Source of the DNA: an uncultured Collinsella sp.
GTDB lineage: Bacteria; Actinomycetota; Coriobacteriia; Coriobacteriales; Coriobacteriaceae
Direction: 5' to 3'
Assembly: GCA_902465465.1 (NCBI GenBank)
Contig: CABQNF010000022.1
Span: 1 to 10,134 of the forward strand
DNA length: 10,134 nt
A program made the translations under genes and the position numbers. Position 1 is the first letter of the stretch, and every line of letters begins with the position of its first letter. Positions 1-5,973 of this stretch are shown in pieces. The notes under the pieces were generated by a model. That model did no database searches. It worked only from the letters and a program-made list of their open reading frames with translations, and was not told the DNA's origin.

Positions 1-1
1 C

Positions 2-586
2 CGGCTCGAGGCCAACGGCACTGCCAACGACGCCGAGGCCACCACGACCGACAAACCCGCCACCAAACCCAAGCGCGCACCTAAGCGCCGCAGCAAAAAG
101 CGTCCCAAGCCCGGTCTGCTCGACGGCATCGATACCTCGGATCTCTCTGCTGACGAGCGCGAACTGGTCCGCCGTCGCGCCGCCATCAAAAAGTCCATGA
201 AAGGCAACAAGCGCGCCAACACCAAACCCGAGTTGCTCGTTCGCCAGCGCCTACGGGCCGCGGGCCTTACGGGCTATCGTTTGGAATGGAAGGTACCAGG
301 CAAGCCCGACATCGCCTTCCCCGGGCGCAAGATCGCCATCTTCGTCAACGGCTGCTTTTGGCATCGCTGCCCTAAGTGCAATCCAAGCCAGCCCAAGCGC
401 AACGTTGAGTTTTGGGAGGCAAAGTTTCGCCGCAACGTCGAGCGCGACCGAGCAGCCATCAACGCACTTACCCAAATGGGCTGGACGCCCATAACCATCT
501 GGGAATGCGAACTCAAAAAGGACCGCATCGACGCCACCATGGAAAAGGTCATCGAGCAGGTCCGTACTGCAGAGCCGCAGCGCTAG
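2..586 (+). CDS. vsr: Vsr-type very short patch repair endonuclease, 5'-truncated by the window edge
   Basis: The frame is open from the left edge, so the gene starts upstream; 194 residues are visible. Vsr enzymes nick DNA 5' of T:G mismatches left by deamination of 5-methylcytosine and normally accompany a cytosine methyltransferase, which is not in view. Numbering from the first visible codon, the family core begins near residue 60 (RRRAAIKKSMKGN, then NTKPELLVR). It continues through PGKPD (Asp103, matching the catalytic Asp of E. coli Vsr), GCFWH (residues 117-121), FW..K..RNVERD (Asp149) and WECEL (Cys169, a zinc ligand position). Cys118, Cys123, Cys126 and Cys169 could form the structural zinc site. 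Oddities: the residue before GCFWH is Asn116 where E. coli has catalytic His64, and there is a lysine/proline-rich tail of at least 60 residues before the core. A start at Met66 would cut into the core, so the true start lies further left. Family call firm; activity uncertain. Confidence 0.88.
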   Translation, partial: RLEANGTANDAEATTTDKPATKPKRAPKRRSKKRPKPGLLDGIDTSDLSADERELVRRRAAIKKSMKGNKRANTKPELLVRQRLRAAGLTGYRLEWKVPGKPDIAFPGRKIAIFVNGCFWHRCPKCNPSQPKRNVEFWEAKFRRNVERDRAAINALTQMGWTPITIWECELKKDRIDATMEKVIEQVRTAEPQR

Positions 587-840
587 GAACGAGCCGTCCA
601 CACGTCCCGCACGTCCGCGCCACATCCGCACCACAAACCTTAGAAAGCCCTTAAGCTCAAAACCTTTCAAGAGTGTTACTCGATGGCTTTGACCTGCGGT
701 TTCATCGTAACATCAAACCAGGTTAAGCCTTTCTTTAGCGCTTCTTTGCGACAGCCGCGGCATAATACTGCCAACGCACGGGACCTAGCAGCACACCCCG
801 TGCGCAACCTTTTGGTGGACATCGAGGAGGCCGCATAAGC

Positions 841-1050
841 ATGCATTCTTCCAATGACGCAGCACAGCAGCCATCCCTAAAACATGCTGACCTTTTCTCC
901 TTCCCCCCGACACAAAGAGACGGTCTCCTCGACTCCCCCACCAAAAAAGCCAAACGCTCAACCGACCAGGAACTCAACCTGCGAGCATCCTTCGAAAAGC
1001 TCCAATCATCCCTAAACAAGTCATTCCCCAACCAAGCCCGGGCATACTAA
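841..1050 (+). CDS. Small hypothetical protein, 69 aa
   Basis: I do not recognise this protein. The case for it is an ATG preceded by a strong Shine-Dalgarno (GAGGAGG, 824-830, 10-nt spacing), a C-rich third codon position, and a downstream structure that could terminate its transcript (1174-1216). The product is hydrophilic and Ser/Lys/Gln-rich, with no signal peptide or membrane segment. Residues about 40-62 could form a short amphipathic helix. A possible -10 (CATAAT, 761-766) lies upstream without a convincing -35. The 254-bp gap from the vsr gene (587-840) holds nothing else convincing, and no terminator is seen there. It could be a real small gene, a remnant of a larger one, or chance. 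Confidence 0.4.
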   Translation: MHSSNDAAQQPSLKHADLFSFPPTQRDGLLDSPTKKAKRSTDQELNLRASFEKLQSSLNKSFPNQARAY

Positions 1051-1129
1051 TCCCCCATCAGCAAAGAAGCCCTAACGCTCCAATTTTTCCGCTCTAACGC
1101 CACAAGGGCGACGACCTCGAGTAGGTCAA

Positions 1130-1260
1130 CCTGGGAGGGACGAGGGCTTAGTTCCCCAATCTTTCCGCAGGGGGCAAAAAGCCTCGCCGCACGAAGTGCG
1201 CAGCGAGGCTTTTTGCATGCCCGAGGACGATTGGGGAACTAAGCCCTCGTCCCTCCCCGG
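1130..1260. repeat. 131-bp nested palindrome (28-bp perfect outer arms around a terminator hairpin)
   Basis: Bases 1133-1160 are the exact reverse complement of 1230-1257 (28 bp). After one mismatch (1132/1258) the arms extend by two more pairs to 1130 and 1260. Between them lies a second hairpin, 1174-1187 against 1203-1216, with a short unpaired stretch on each side. No target-site duplication is visible at the outer ends and there is no ORF inside. It sits between the small ORF (+) and the aldolase gene (-), where the two transcripts converge. Confidence 0.9.
1174..1216. terminator. Bidirectional intrinsic terminator at the core of the palindrome
   Basis: GCAAAAAGCCTCGC (1174-1187) pairs perfectly with 1203-1216. 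An inner five-pair stem (1188-1192 with 1196-1200) closes on a GAA loop, with CA bulged at 1201-1202. A run of five T follows the GC-rich stem on either strand. It would end the aldolase transcript on the minus strand, about 75 nt past its stop codon, and any transcript of the small ORF on the plus strand. Confidence 0.8.
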
Positions 1261-1290
1261 GATATGTAGCGAGTCGGAGTACCCTTGCTG

Positions 1291-2148
1291 TTACTCTGCT
1301 TTGCCCACAGAGTTGAGGTTGGTCATGCGGATCTTAACCAGCTCGGTAATCTCACGCATACCCTCCTTGGCCGGCTTCTTAGGATCGAAGCAGGCAGGGT
1401 TCTCGGCCATGTAGGCCATGAAGCCCTTGGTGTAGGCCTGACGCAGCTCAGTGGCGTAGTTAACCTTGCAGATGCCGTTCTTCACGGCCTCGGCGACCTG
1501 CTCATCGGGCACACCAGAAGTGCCGTGCAGAACCAGCGGCACGTCGACGGCGTCGCGGATGGCCTTGACCACGGACTGCTCGATGTGCGGATCGCTCGTG
1601 TACACACCGTGGCTGGTGCCAACGCCAATAGCCAGCGAGGTGCAGCCAGTGCGCTCGACGAACTCCTTGGCCTCGGCAGGATCGGTGTAGGGGCTCTCGC
1701 CCTCAACCGCGGGACCGTCGTCCTCCTTGCCGCCAACCTTGCCGAGCTCGGCCTCGACGGGCACGCCCATGGCGCGGCCAGCGTCGGCGACGGACTTGGT
1801 CAGGGCGATGTTGTCCTCGAAGGACTCGTGCGAGCCGTCAATCATGACAGAGGTGTAGCCCGTGCGGAAGGCCTGCATGCAGCGGTCATAGCCATCGCCG
1901 TGATCGAGGTGCAGAGCGACGGGCACGGAAGCGCGCTCGGCGGCAGCCTTGACCATGCCGTAGAAGTAGTCCAGACCAGCGGTCTTGATGGTGCCCGGGG
2001 TGGTCTGCATGATGACGGGGGACTTGGTCTCCTCGGCAGCGGCCAGAACGGCCATAACAAACTCGAGGTTCTCGACGTTGAACGCGCCGACGGCGTAGTG
2101 ACCGGCCTGAGCGTCCTTGAGCATCTTTTCGGTGGTAACAAGTGCCAT
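1291..2148 (-). CDS. Class II ketose-bisphosphate aldolase, GatY/KbaY type (probable tagatose-1,6-bisphosphate aldolase)
   Basis: Cytosolic zinc aldolase of 285 residues, the usual length for GatY/KbaY/FbaA. It cleaves tagatose- or fructose-1,6-bisphosphate to DHAP and glyceraldehyde-3-phosphate. Visible landmarks are AFNVENLE (22-29), LHLDHGDGYD with catalytic Asp82 and zinc ligand His83, SVMIDGSH (100-107), VEAELGKVGGKEDD (131-144, Glu134), GTSHGVY with zinc ligand His180, LVLHGTSG with zinc ligand His208, and KVNYATELR (228-236). The GTSHGVY and KVNYATEL forms resemble GatY/KbaY more than Bacillus FbaA, which favours tagatose bisphosphate, as does the LacC-like kinase in the same window. 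Substrate cannot be fixed from sequence alone. The start at 2148 has an SD (GAGAGGAG) 8 nt upstream; the open frame extends further to 2289 but that part does not look like the family. It is divergent from a DeoR-type regulator, its likely controller. Confidence 0.93.
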   Translation of the reverse strand: MALVTTEKMLKDAQAGHYAVGAFNVENLEFVMAVLAAAEETKSPVIMQTTPGTIKTAGLDYFYGMVKAAAERASVPVALHLDHGDGYDRCMQAFRTGYTSVMIDGSHESFEDNIALTKSVADAGRAMGVPVEAELGKVGGKEDDGPAVEGESPYTDPAEAKEFVERTGCTSLAIGVGTSHGVYTSDPHIEQSVVKAIRDAVDVPLVLHGTSGVPDEQVAEAVKNGICKVNYATELRQAYTKGFMAYMAENPACFDPKKPAKEGMREITELVKIRMTNLNSVGKAE

Positions 2149-2482
2149 GAGCGTTTGCTCCTCTCCCTCGCCCGCATCTGGACATCGGGCGTAGTTGTTC
2201 ACAAGGCGTTTTACCTTGCGTTTTGCTGCGCTCATTGTATGAAATTCAGCGGCTTTGCACGTGCGAGATATTGAGCCCATGCAGGTCAATACAGCCGTTT
2301 TTGAAAAGTAAACGGAAGGAATTGGAACCGAGTGGGCGTGTTCGATATTGAATTTTGGGCGTTCAGCGTCTTTCTTTTATAGAAAAGATAAGTAATCGAA
2401 AGGTGTTTTCTTACTCAAAAAGAAAATGAACGAAAATAGAGTCAACACAATTCCTGCAAATTTGGCCGAGAATGGAGCAGCT
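2149..2482. promoter_or_regulatory. Divergent control region between the aldolase and DeoR-family genes
   Basis: The 334-bp gene-free stretch is AT-richer than its surroundings. For the aldolase (minus strand) a good -10 TACAAT is the complement of 2234-2239, giving a leader of about 78 nt, but no clear -35 accompanies it. Within that leader are CAAGG/CCTTG inverted repeats (2202-2206, 2214-2218), a direct repeat GCGTTTT (2206-2212, 2219-2225), and a six-pair GC stem (2169-2174 with 2186-2191) just upstream of the SD. Further left of the DeoR gene are an inverted repeat CCGTTT/AAACGG (2295-2300, 2310-2315) and a possible weak promoter TTGGGC-17-TATAGA (2355-2360, 2378-2383). Which of these is the true operator is unknown. 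Confidence 0.5.
2373..2388. promoter_or_regulatory. Candidate operator palindrome upstream of the DeoR-family gene
   Basis: TCTTTT-ATAG-AAAAGA has perfect six-base arms around a four-base centre and overlaps the candidate -10 of the DeoR-family gene. Position and symmetry suit autoregulation, but AT-rich palindromes also arise by chance. Confidence 0.35.
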
Positions 2483-3286
2483 ATGGCCCATGCGACAACC
2501 CGAGCCTTCGCCGATGAGCGTCGTGCCGCCATCATGGAGATGCTCGAGCATAACGCCTCGGTGCAGGTGGCAGAAATTGCCCAAACCTTTGGCGTGTCCT
2601 CTGTCACCGCTCGCGCCGACCTGGACGCACTCGCCGAGTCTGGCAAGCTGCGCCGCACGCATGGCGGCGCCGTATCGCTCCACAAGCGTCTGACTGTTTC
2701 CACGCAGGATCGCCGCATCAATGTCAACGTCGCCGCCAAGCAGGCCATCGCGCAAAGCGCCATCGAGTTCGTCAATGACGGCGACACGTTGCTCGTCGAC
2801 TCGGGTACCACGGCGCTCGAATTCGTCCGGCTCCTCGATCAGCGCAACGGCATCACCGTTATCACGGCCGACATTACCATCGCCGATTATATCGACGAGA
2901 GCATGCCCTCGGTCGATGTCGTCATGCTGGGCGGGGCGCTGCGCAAAGGCCATCGTTATCTGTACGGACCGCTCACCATGCAGGCGCTCCAAATGGTCCA
3001 CGCCGATCTTGCCGTCATGTGCCCTGGCGCTTTTGTTCCCGGCTGCGGCTTTACGACCGACTTTCCCCAGATGGCCGAGACCAAAACGGCTATGATCGCC
3101 GCGGCCCATCAAAGCGTCGCCCTCATGGACGCCAGCAAGGTTAACGGACGCGGCATGTACCGCTTTGCCGAGCTGACCGATGTCGACGCCATCGTGATGG
3201 ACCGAGACCCCGAAGGCGCCGTCGCCACCTCAATCGCCGAAATCGTTGACGACGCCCGCCCAAATCTCGTCATCGCCGGCGCTTAA
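2483..3286 (+). CDS. DeoR-family transcriptional regulator (LacR/GatR-like)
   Basis: Cytosolic DNA-binding repressor of the sugar-phosphate-sensing DeoR type, 267 residues from the chosen start. The N-terminal winged helix-turn-helix spans residues 12-64 (ERRAAIMEMLEHN, then VAEIAQTFGVSSVTARADL, then GKLRRTHGGAV). The C-terminal DeoR sensor domain shows GDTLLVDSGTT (100-110), the phosphosugar-binding signature, and a late DASKVNGRGMYRF segment typical of the family. The start at 2483 has GGAG five bases upstream. An in-frame ATG at 2426 would add 19 residues but lacks an SD, so the shorter form is preferred. It is divergent from the GatY-type aldolase gene, which suggests it controls that gene in response to a phosphorylated ketose such as tagatose-6-phosphate or the bisphosphate. 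This link is inferred from gene order only. Confidence 0.9.
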   Translation: MAHATTRAFADERRAAIMEMLEHNASVQVAEIAQTFGVSSVTARADLDALAESGKLRRTHGGAVSLHKRLTVSTQDRRINVNVAAKQAIAQSAIEFVNDGDTLLVDSGTTALEFVRLLDQRNGITVITADITIADYIDESMPSVDVVMLGGALRKGHRYLYGPLTMQALQMVHADLAVMCPGAFVPGCGFTTDFPQMAETKTAMIAAAHQSVALMDASKVNGRGMYRFAELTDVDAIVMDRDPEGAVATSIAEIVDDARPNLVIAGA

Positions 3287-3289
3287 ACA

Positions 3290-3330
3290 AAAACCACCAC
3301 AAAGGTGCCTGTCCCCTTTGTGATGGTTTT
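3290..3330. terminator. Bidirectional intrinsic terminator between the converging DeoR-family and flavodiiron genes
   Basis: Bases 3290-3305 pair with 3315-3330 (16 pairs, one C/A mismatch) around a nine-base loop. The arms begin with AAAA and end with TTTT, so a U-run follows the stem on either strand. It lies four bases past the DeoR-family stop and 23 bases past the stop of the flavodiiron gene. The loop-side sequence GTGCCTGTCCCC looks like a repeated intergenic motif, which I cannot test here. Confidence 0.8.
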
Positions 3331-3353
3331 GCTCGTTAAAAGTGAAAATATCG

Positions 3354-4474
3354 CTACTTGGACAGCTCGTCGGCGAGGGCCTCGATCTGAGCGCGCGAGG
3401 CGTCGTTGAGCGAACCCAGGACAGTCACCTTGTTCTGCGTCAGGGTGATGTCCTTCATGCCCTCGAGCTCCTTGGTCATAACCTTGGCAGCAGCGGGCGC
3501 CCAAGAGCCGGCCTCAACGAGCGCCACCGTACGGTTCTGATAGGCGTGCTCGGCAAGCGTGTGGATAAAGGTGCTCATGAACGGGAAGATCTCGCCCTGA
3601 TAGGTGATGGAGGCGAGTACATATCGTCGCGAGCCAGGTCAAAGACGGAAACCTTCTGGCCGCGAGCCTCAAGCGCAGATGCGAGTTCCTCGACGGCAGC
3701 CTTCAGATGGCCATACACGCTCGCATAGGCGATCGTGATGCCCTCGTCCTCGGGCTGATAGCTCGACCAGGTGTTATAGGTATCGAGATAATAGCCCAGA
3801 TTCTCGGTCAGCACGGGGCCGTGGAGCGGGCAGATGATCTGGATGTCCAGGTCGGCGGCCTTCTTGAGGACGGCCTGTACGAACTTGCCGAACTTACCGA
3901 CGATGCCAAAGTAGTAGCGGCGAGCCTCGCAAGCCCAGCCCTCGGGATCCTCGATGTCGTTGGCGCCAAACTTGCCAAAGCCGTCGGCGCTAAAGAGCAC
4001 CTTGTCGGTAGCCTCGTAAGAGAACAGCACCTCGGGCCAGTGAACGTTGGGGGCGCCGACAAACGTCAGGCTGTGGCCGCCCAGATCGAGCACGTCGCCA
4101 TCTTTGACGACCATCTTGCGCTCGGGGAAGTCGGTGCCAAAGTAGTTGACCATCATGCGGAAAGCGCCCATGCTGGCCACAATCTGCGCCTGGGGATAGC
4201 GCTCCATAAAGGCAGCGATGCCGGCGGAGTGATCGGGCTCCATGTGATGAACGACCAGGTAGTCGGGCGTACGGCCATCGAGCACGGCCTCGAGGTTGCC
4301 GAGCCATTCGTCGACAAAGCCAGCGTCGACCGAATCGGCGACAGCGATTTTGTCGCCCAAGATAACATAGCTGTTGTATGCCATGCCGTTCTCGGACACG
4401 TCGTACTGGCCCTCGAACAGGTCGATGTCGTGATCGTCGACGCCAATGTAGCGGATATCCTTGGTGATCTCCAT
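3354..4474 (-). pseudogene. FprA-family flavodiiron protein, interrupted by an internal deletion with frameshift
   Basis: Flavodiiron proteins reduce O2 to water (or NO to N2O) in the cytosol of anaerobes. The N-terminal metallo-beta-lactamase-like domain (residues 1 to about 250) has every diiron ligand: HHMEPDH (His77, Glu79, Asp81, His82), His145, Asp164 and His218. The flavodoxin domain follows, with the FMN loop YASVYGH near residue 255. After DLARDDM (to residue 285) the frame changes and runs into a stop at 3575-3577. The other frame resumes with VLASITYQGEIF and continues through QNRTVALVEAGSWAP to the stop at 3354. The helix that normally joins these flavodoxin strands (roughly 13-15 residues) is missing, so the lesion near 3616-3628 is a deletion of about 40-43 nt, not a single base. 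The span (1121 nt) is one short of a codon multiple. The start at 4474 has AGGAGG nine bases upstream. The deletion is real in the given sequence but could be an assembly error. Confidence 0.85.
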
Positions 4475-4490
4475 CAGGCAAAGCCTCCTA

Positions 4491-4543
4491 GATAGACAAA
4501 AGAGCCCGTCTATCATAACACTCGCCTTCATAGCCACGGCTAT
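4491..4543 (-). promoter_or_regulatory. Candidate promoter and operator of the flavodiiron gene
   Basis: On the minus strand an extended -10, TGTTATGAT (complement of 4512-4520), lies about 40 bp before the ATG. A perfect inverted repeat GATAGAC/GTCTATC (4491-4497, 4508-4514, 10-base spacer) overlaps the -10 and the expected transcript start and ends against the AGGAGG. A second perfect palindrome ATAGCC-AC-GGCTAT (4530-4543) lies just upstream. This layout suits control by one or two regulators; which ones is unknown. The rest of the 129-bp gap to the LacI-family gene holds a short GGCGG/CCGCC hairpin (4573-4588 region) without a T-run on the needed side. Confidence 0.45.
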
Positions 4544-4603
4544 CTGTCAGCATCCTTACCGATTGTTTTTGAGGCGGAATATACCGCCGTTTACCTGCAC
4601 AAA

Positions 4604-5635
4604 CTATGCGTGCGGCTCTGCTGTGCTATGTCGAATGATGAGCTGGCCGGGAATACGAATGGCAACGGTTTTGCCCGCCGTACCCGCCTTGGGAACCGCA
4701 TGCTCAAACACCTCACGTCCACGCTGATGTAGATCGAATCGCACGGTCGTGAGCTCGTTGTGTGCTACAAAATCATCGAGCGAGTCATCGACGCCCACCA
4801 CGCTCACGTCCTCGGGCACGCGCAGACCGCTATCGCGCAGCGCTGCAATCGCGCCATTTGCCATCTGGTCGTTTGCCGCGTAAATCGCCGTCATGGTGCG
4901 ATCGTGCTCGGCCAGGTACCTGCCGGCCTCGTAGCCGCTGTTGGCAGACCAGTCGCCCTCGAGCGGCTCTGCCGGCTCGATGTGTTTACGCTCGAGCGCA
5001 TCCTGCCAACCGGCGCGACGAAATTGCTCGTCGACCGAGAACGACGGGCCACCAATATAGCGAATTTGCTCGTGCCCCAGCTCAAACAGGTGATCCATAA
5101 GCAATAACGAGCAGCCGTAATGGTCGGAATCGACCGTGGTCACCCGCGGATGCGCGTACATGGTAACAATGACCGTACCAATGCCCGGCAGTGGATCAAA
5201 CGTCTCAAAATCGGGCGCCATGCGGCTCATGCCGATAATGATGCCGTCCACGGGCAGCGCGGCCATACGACGCGTGGCCTCGGCAAGCGAAAACTCCTCG
5301 GTCTTGGACATCTCGACCAGCGTGATGGCGCAATTATGCTCGCGAGCAGCGCTGGCGATGCCGTCGATCATTGAGAGGTTGCCAAACTTGGTGACATCGT
5401 TGACGCACAGGCCGACCGAATGGTAACGACCGTCGCGCAGCGAGCGACCGGCATAACTCGGACGAAAGCCGAGCTCTTGCATGGCGGCCTGCACGCGCTG
5501 GCGCGTCTGCTCGTTAACGTTGGGCAAGCCGTTGGCGACGCGCGAAACCGTCTGCTGCGAAACGCCGGCGGCGCGGGCGACGTCGGCCATGGAGACCGGA
5601 CGCGAACTGGTATCGTTGGACGGGCGCCTTGCCAC
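4604..5635 (-). CDS. LacI-family transcriptional regulator, probable galactose-operon repressor
   Basis: A 343-residue LacI/GalR-type repressor. The helix-turn-helix is VSMADVARAAGVSQQTVSRV (residues 14-33). The hinge region follows (VQAAMQELGFRPSYAGRSLR, about 48-67), then a periplasmic-binding-protein-like sensor domain with YHSVGLCV, PVDGIIIG, RYIGGPSFSVDEQFRRAGW, YAANDQMANGAIAAL and SVVGVDDS. The start chosen is GTG at 5635, with AAGGTG five bases upstream. The open frame runs to 5704, but that extension lacks a ribosome site and precedes the normal family start. The gene is divergent from galK-galT and faces three copies of a LacI-like operator, one in its own leader, so it probably represses galK-galT and itself, with a galactose-related inducer. 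The exact ligand cannot be read from the sequence. The next gene on the same strand, the flavodiiron gene, seems to have its own promoter. Confidence 0.9.
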   Translation of the reverse strand: MARRPSNDTSSRPVSMADVARAAGVSQQTVSRVANGLPNVNEQTRQRVQAAMQELGFRPSYAGRSLRDGRYHSVGLCVNDVTKFGNLSMIDGIASAAREHNCAITLVEMSKTEEFSLAEATRRMAALPVDGIIIGMSRMAPDFETFDPLPGIGTVIVTMYAHPRVTTVDSDHYGCSLLLMDHLFELGHEQIRYIGGPSFSVDEQFRRAGWQDALERKHIEPAEPLEGDWSANSGYEAGRYLAEHDRTMTAIYAANDQMANGAIAALRDSGLRVPEDVSVVGVDDSLDDFVAHNELTTVRFDLHQRGREVFEHAVPKAGTAGKTVAIRIPGQLIIRHSTAEPHA

Positions 5636-5728
5636 AGGATCACCTTCACCCTTGCGAGATTTGAATAGCGTGAATGTCGGCCCGAGCGGAAACACGCCCC
5701 GCACCGAGGCCCACTATCGTGGGACGCA

Positions 5729-5741
5729 TGTTAACGTACTC
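5729..5741 (+). promoter_or_regulatory. LacI-type operator copy O1, in the regulator's leader
   Basis: TGTTAACGTACTC matches the first 13 bases of the other two copies, then diverges. It lies about 20-33 nt downstream of the predicted start of the LacI-family transcript, suiting autorepression. Confidence 0.6.
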
Positions 5742-5768
5742 TACTTTTTCGACCTGCATCTCTTCTGC

Positions 5769-5797
5769 TTTATAAGTCCATACGACGGTACCGTTCA
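5769..5797 (-). promoter_or_regulatory. Candidate promoter of the LacI-family gene
   Basis: On the minus strand, TGAACG (complement of 5792-5797), a 17-bp spacer, then TATAAA (complement of 5769-5774). The -10 is good and the -35 is weak. It predicts a leader of roughly 125 nt that includes O1. Confidence 0.4.
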
Positions 5798-5847
5798 CGG
5801 CTGTATTTCTACCGATTACCAGATTCTCAAAAAGTGACAAGCGTTGT

Positions 5848-5865
5848 GTTATGAGTACGTTAACA
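5848..5865 (-). promoter_or_regulatory. LacI-type operator copy O2, overlapping the galK -35
   Basis: The minus strand reads TGTTAACGTACTCATAAC, identical over 18 bp to O3 and in the opposite orientation. The core is an imperfect palindrome with a central CG, as in LacI-family sites. Its right end forms the candidate -35 of galK. Core centres of O2 and O3 are 64 bp apart, and O1 to O2 is 123 bp. Confidence 0.75.
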
Positions 5866-5888
5866 TAGCCCGTAACGTGCGGTATCGT
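5860..5888 (+). promoter_or_regulatory. Candidate galK-galT promoter
   Basis: TTAACA (5860-5865, five of six consensus bases), a 17-bp spacer, then TATCGT (5883-5888, four of six). The -35 lies inside operator O2 and the predicted start is about 20 bp upstream of O3, so repressor binding would block it. Predicted leader about 79 nt. Confidence 0.45.
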
Positions 5889-5915
5889 GAACACTTGGTT
5901 CATGCCGCTTCAAGT

Positions 5916-5933
5916 TGTTAACGTACTCATAAC
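5916..5933 (+). promoter_or_regulatory. LacI-type operator copy O3, in the galK leader
   Basis: TGTTAACGTACTCATAAC, an exact 18-bp inverted copy of O2, 40 bp upstream of the galK ATG and downstream of the candidate galK promoter. The placement suggests a roadblock or DNA-loop partner for O2. Confidence 0.75.
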
Positions 5934-5973
5934 GACGCAAAACTCATCCGTGCGCGCCAAAGAAAGGACCCCC

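Larger units (their letters stand above)
5636..5973. other. Divergent intergenic region between the LacI-family gene and galK
   Basis: This 338-bp stretch has no convincing gene. It holds three operator-like copies (5729-5741, 5848-5865, 5916-5933), a candidate promoter for each gene and the two ribosome sites. GAAAGGA (5962-5968) is the SD for galK. Confidence 0.75.

Noticed and set aside
1130..1260. Nested palindrome as an insertion sequence or CRISPR-like array
   Set aside because: No transposase, no target-site duplication and no repeated spacer-repeat spacing; only two nested inverted repeats are present.
1285..2274. A 329-codon open frame on the plus strand over the aldolase gene
   Set aside because: It is the antisense shadow of a high-GC gene; the product is low in complexity and lacks family motifs, while the minus strand encodes a complete aldolase.
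2411..3112. A 233-codon open frame on the minus strand across the DeoR-family gene
   Set aside because: Antisense shadow; the plus strand has a full winged-helix and sensor domain in one frame.
4573..4588. GGCGG/CCGCC hairpin as the terminator of the LacI-family gene
   Set aside because: The stem is five pairs and no T-run follows it on the minus strand.
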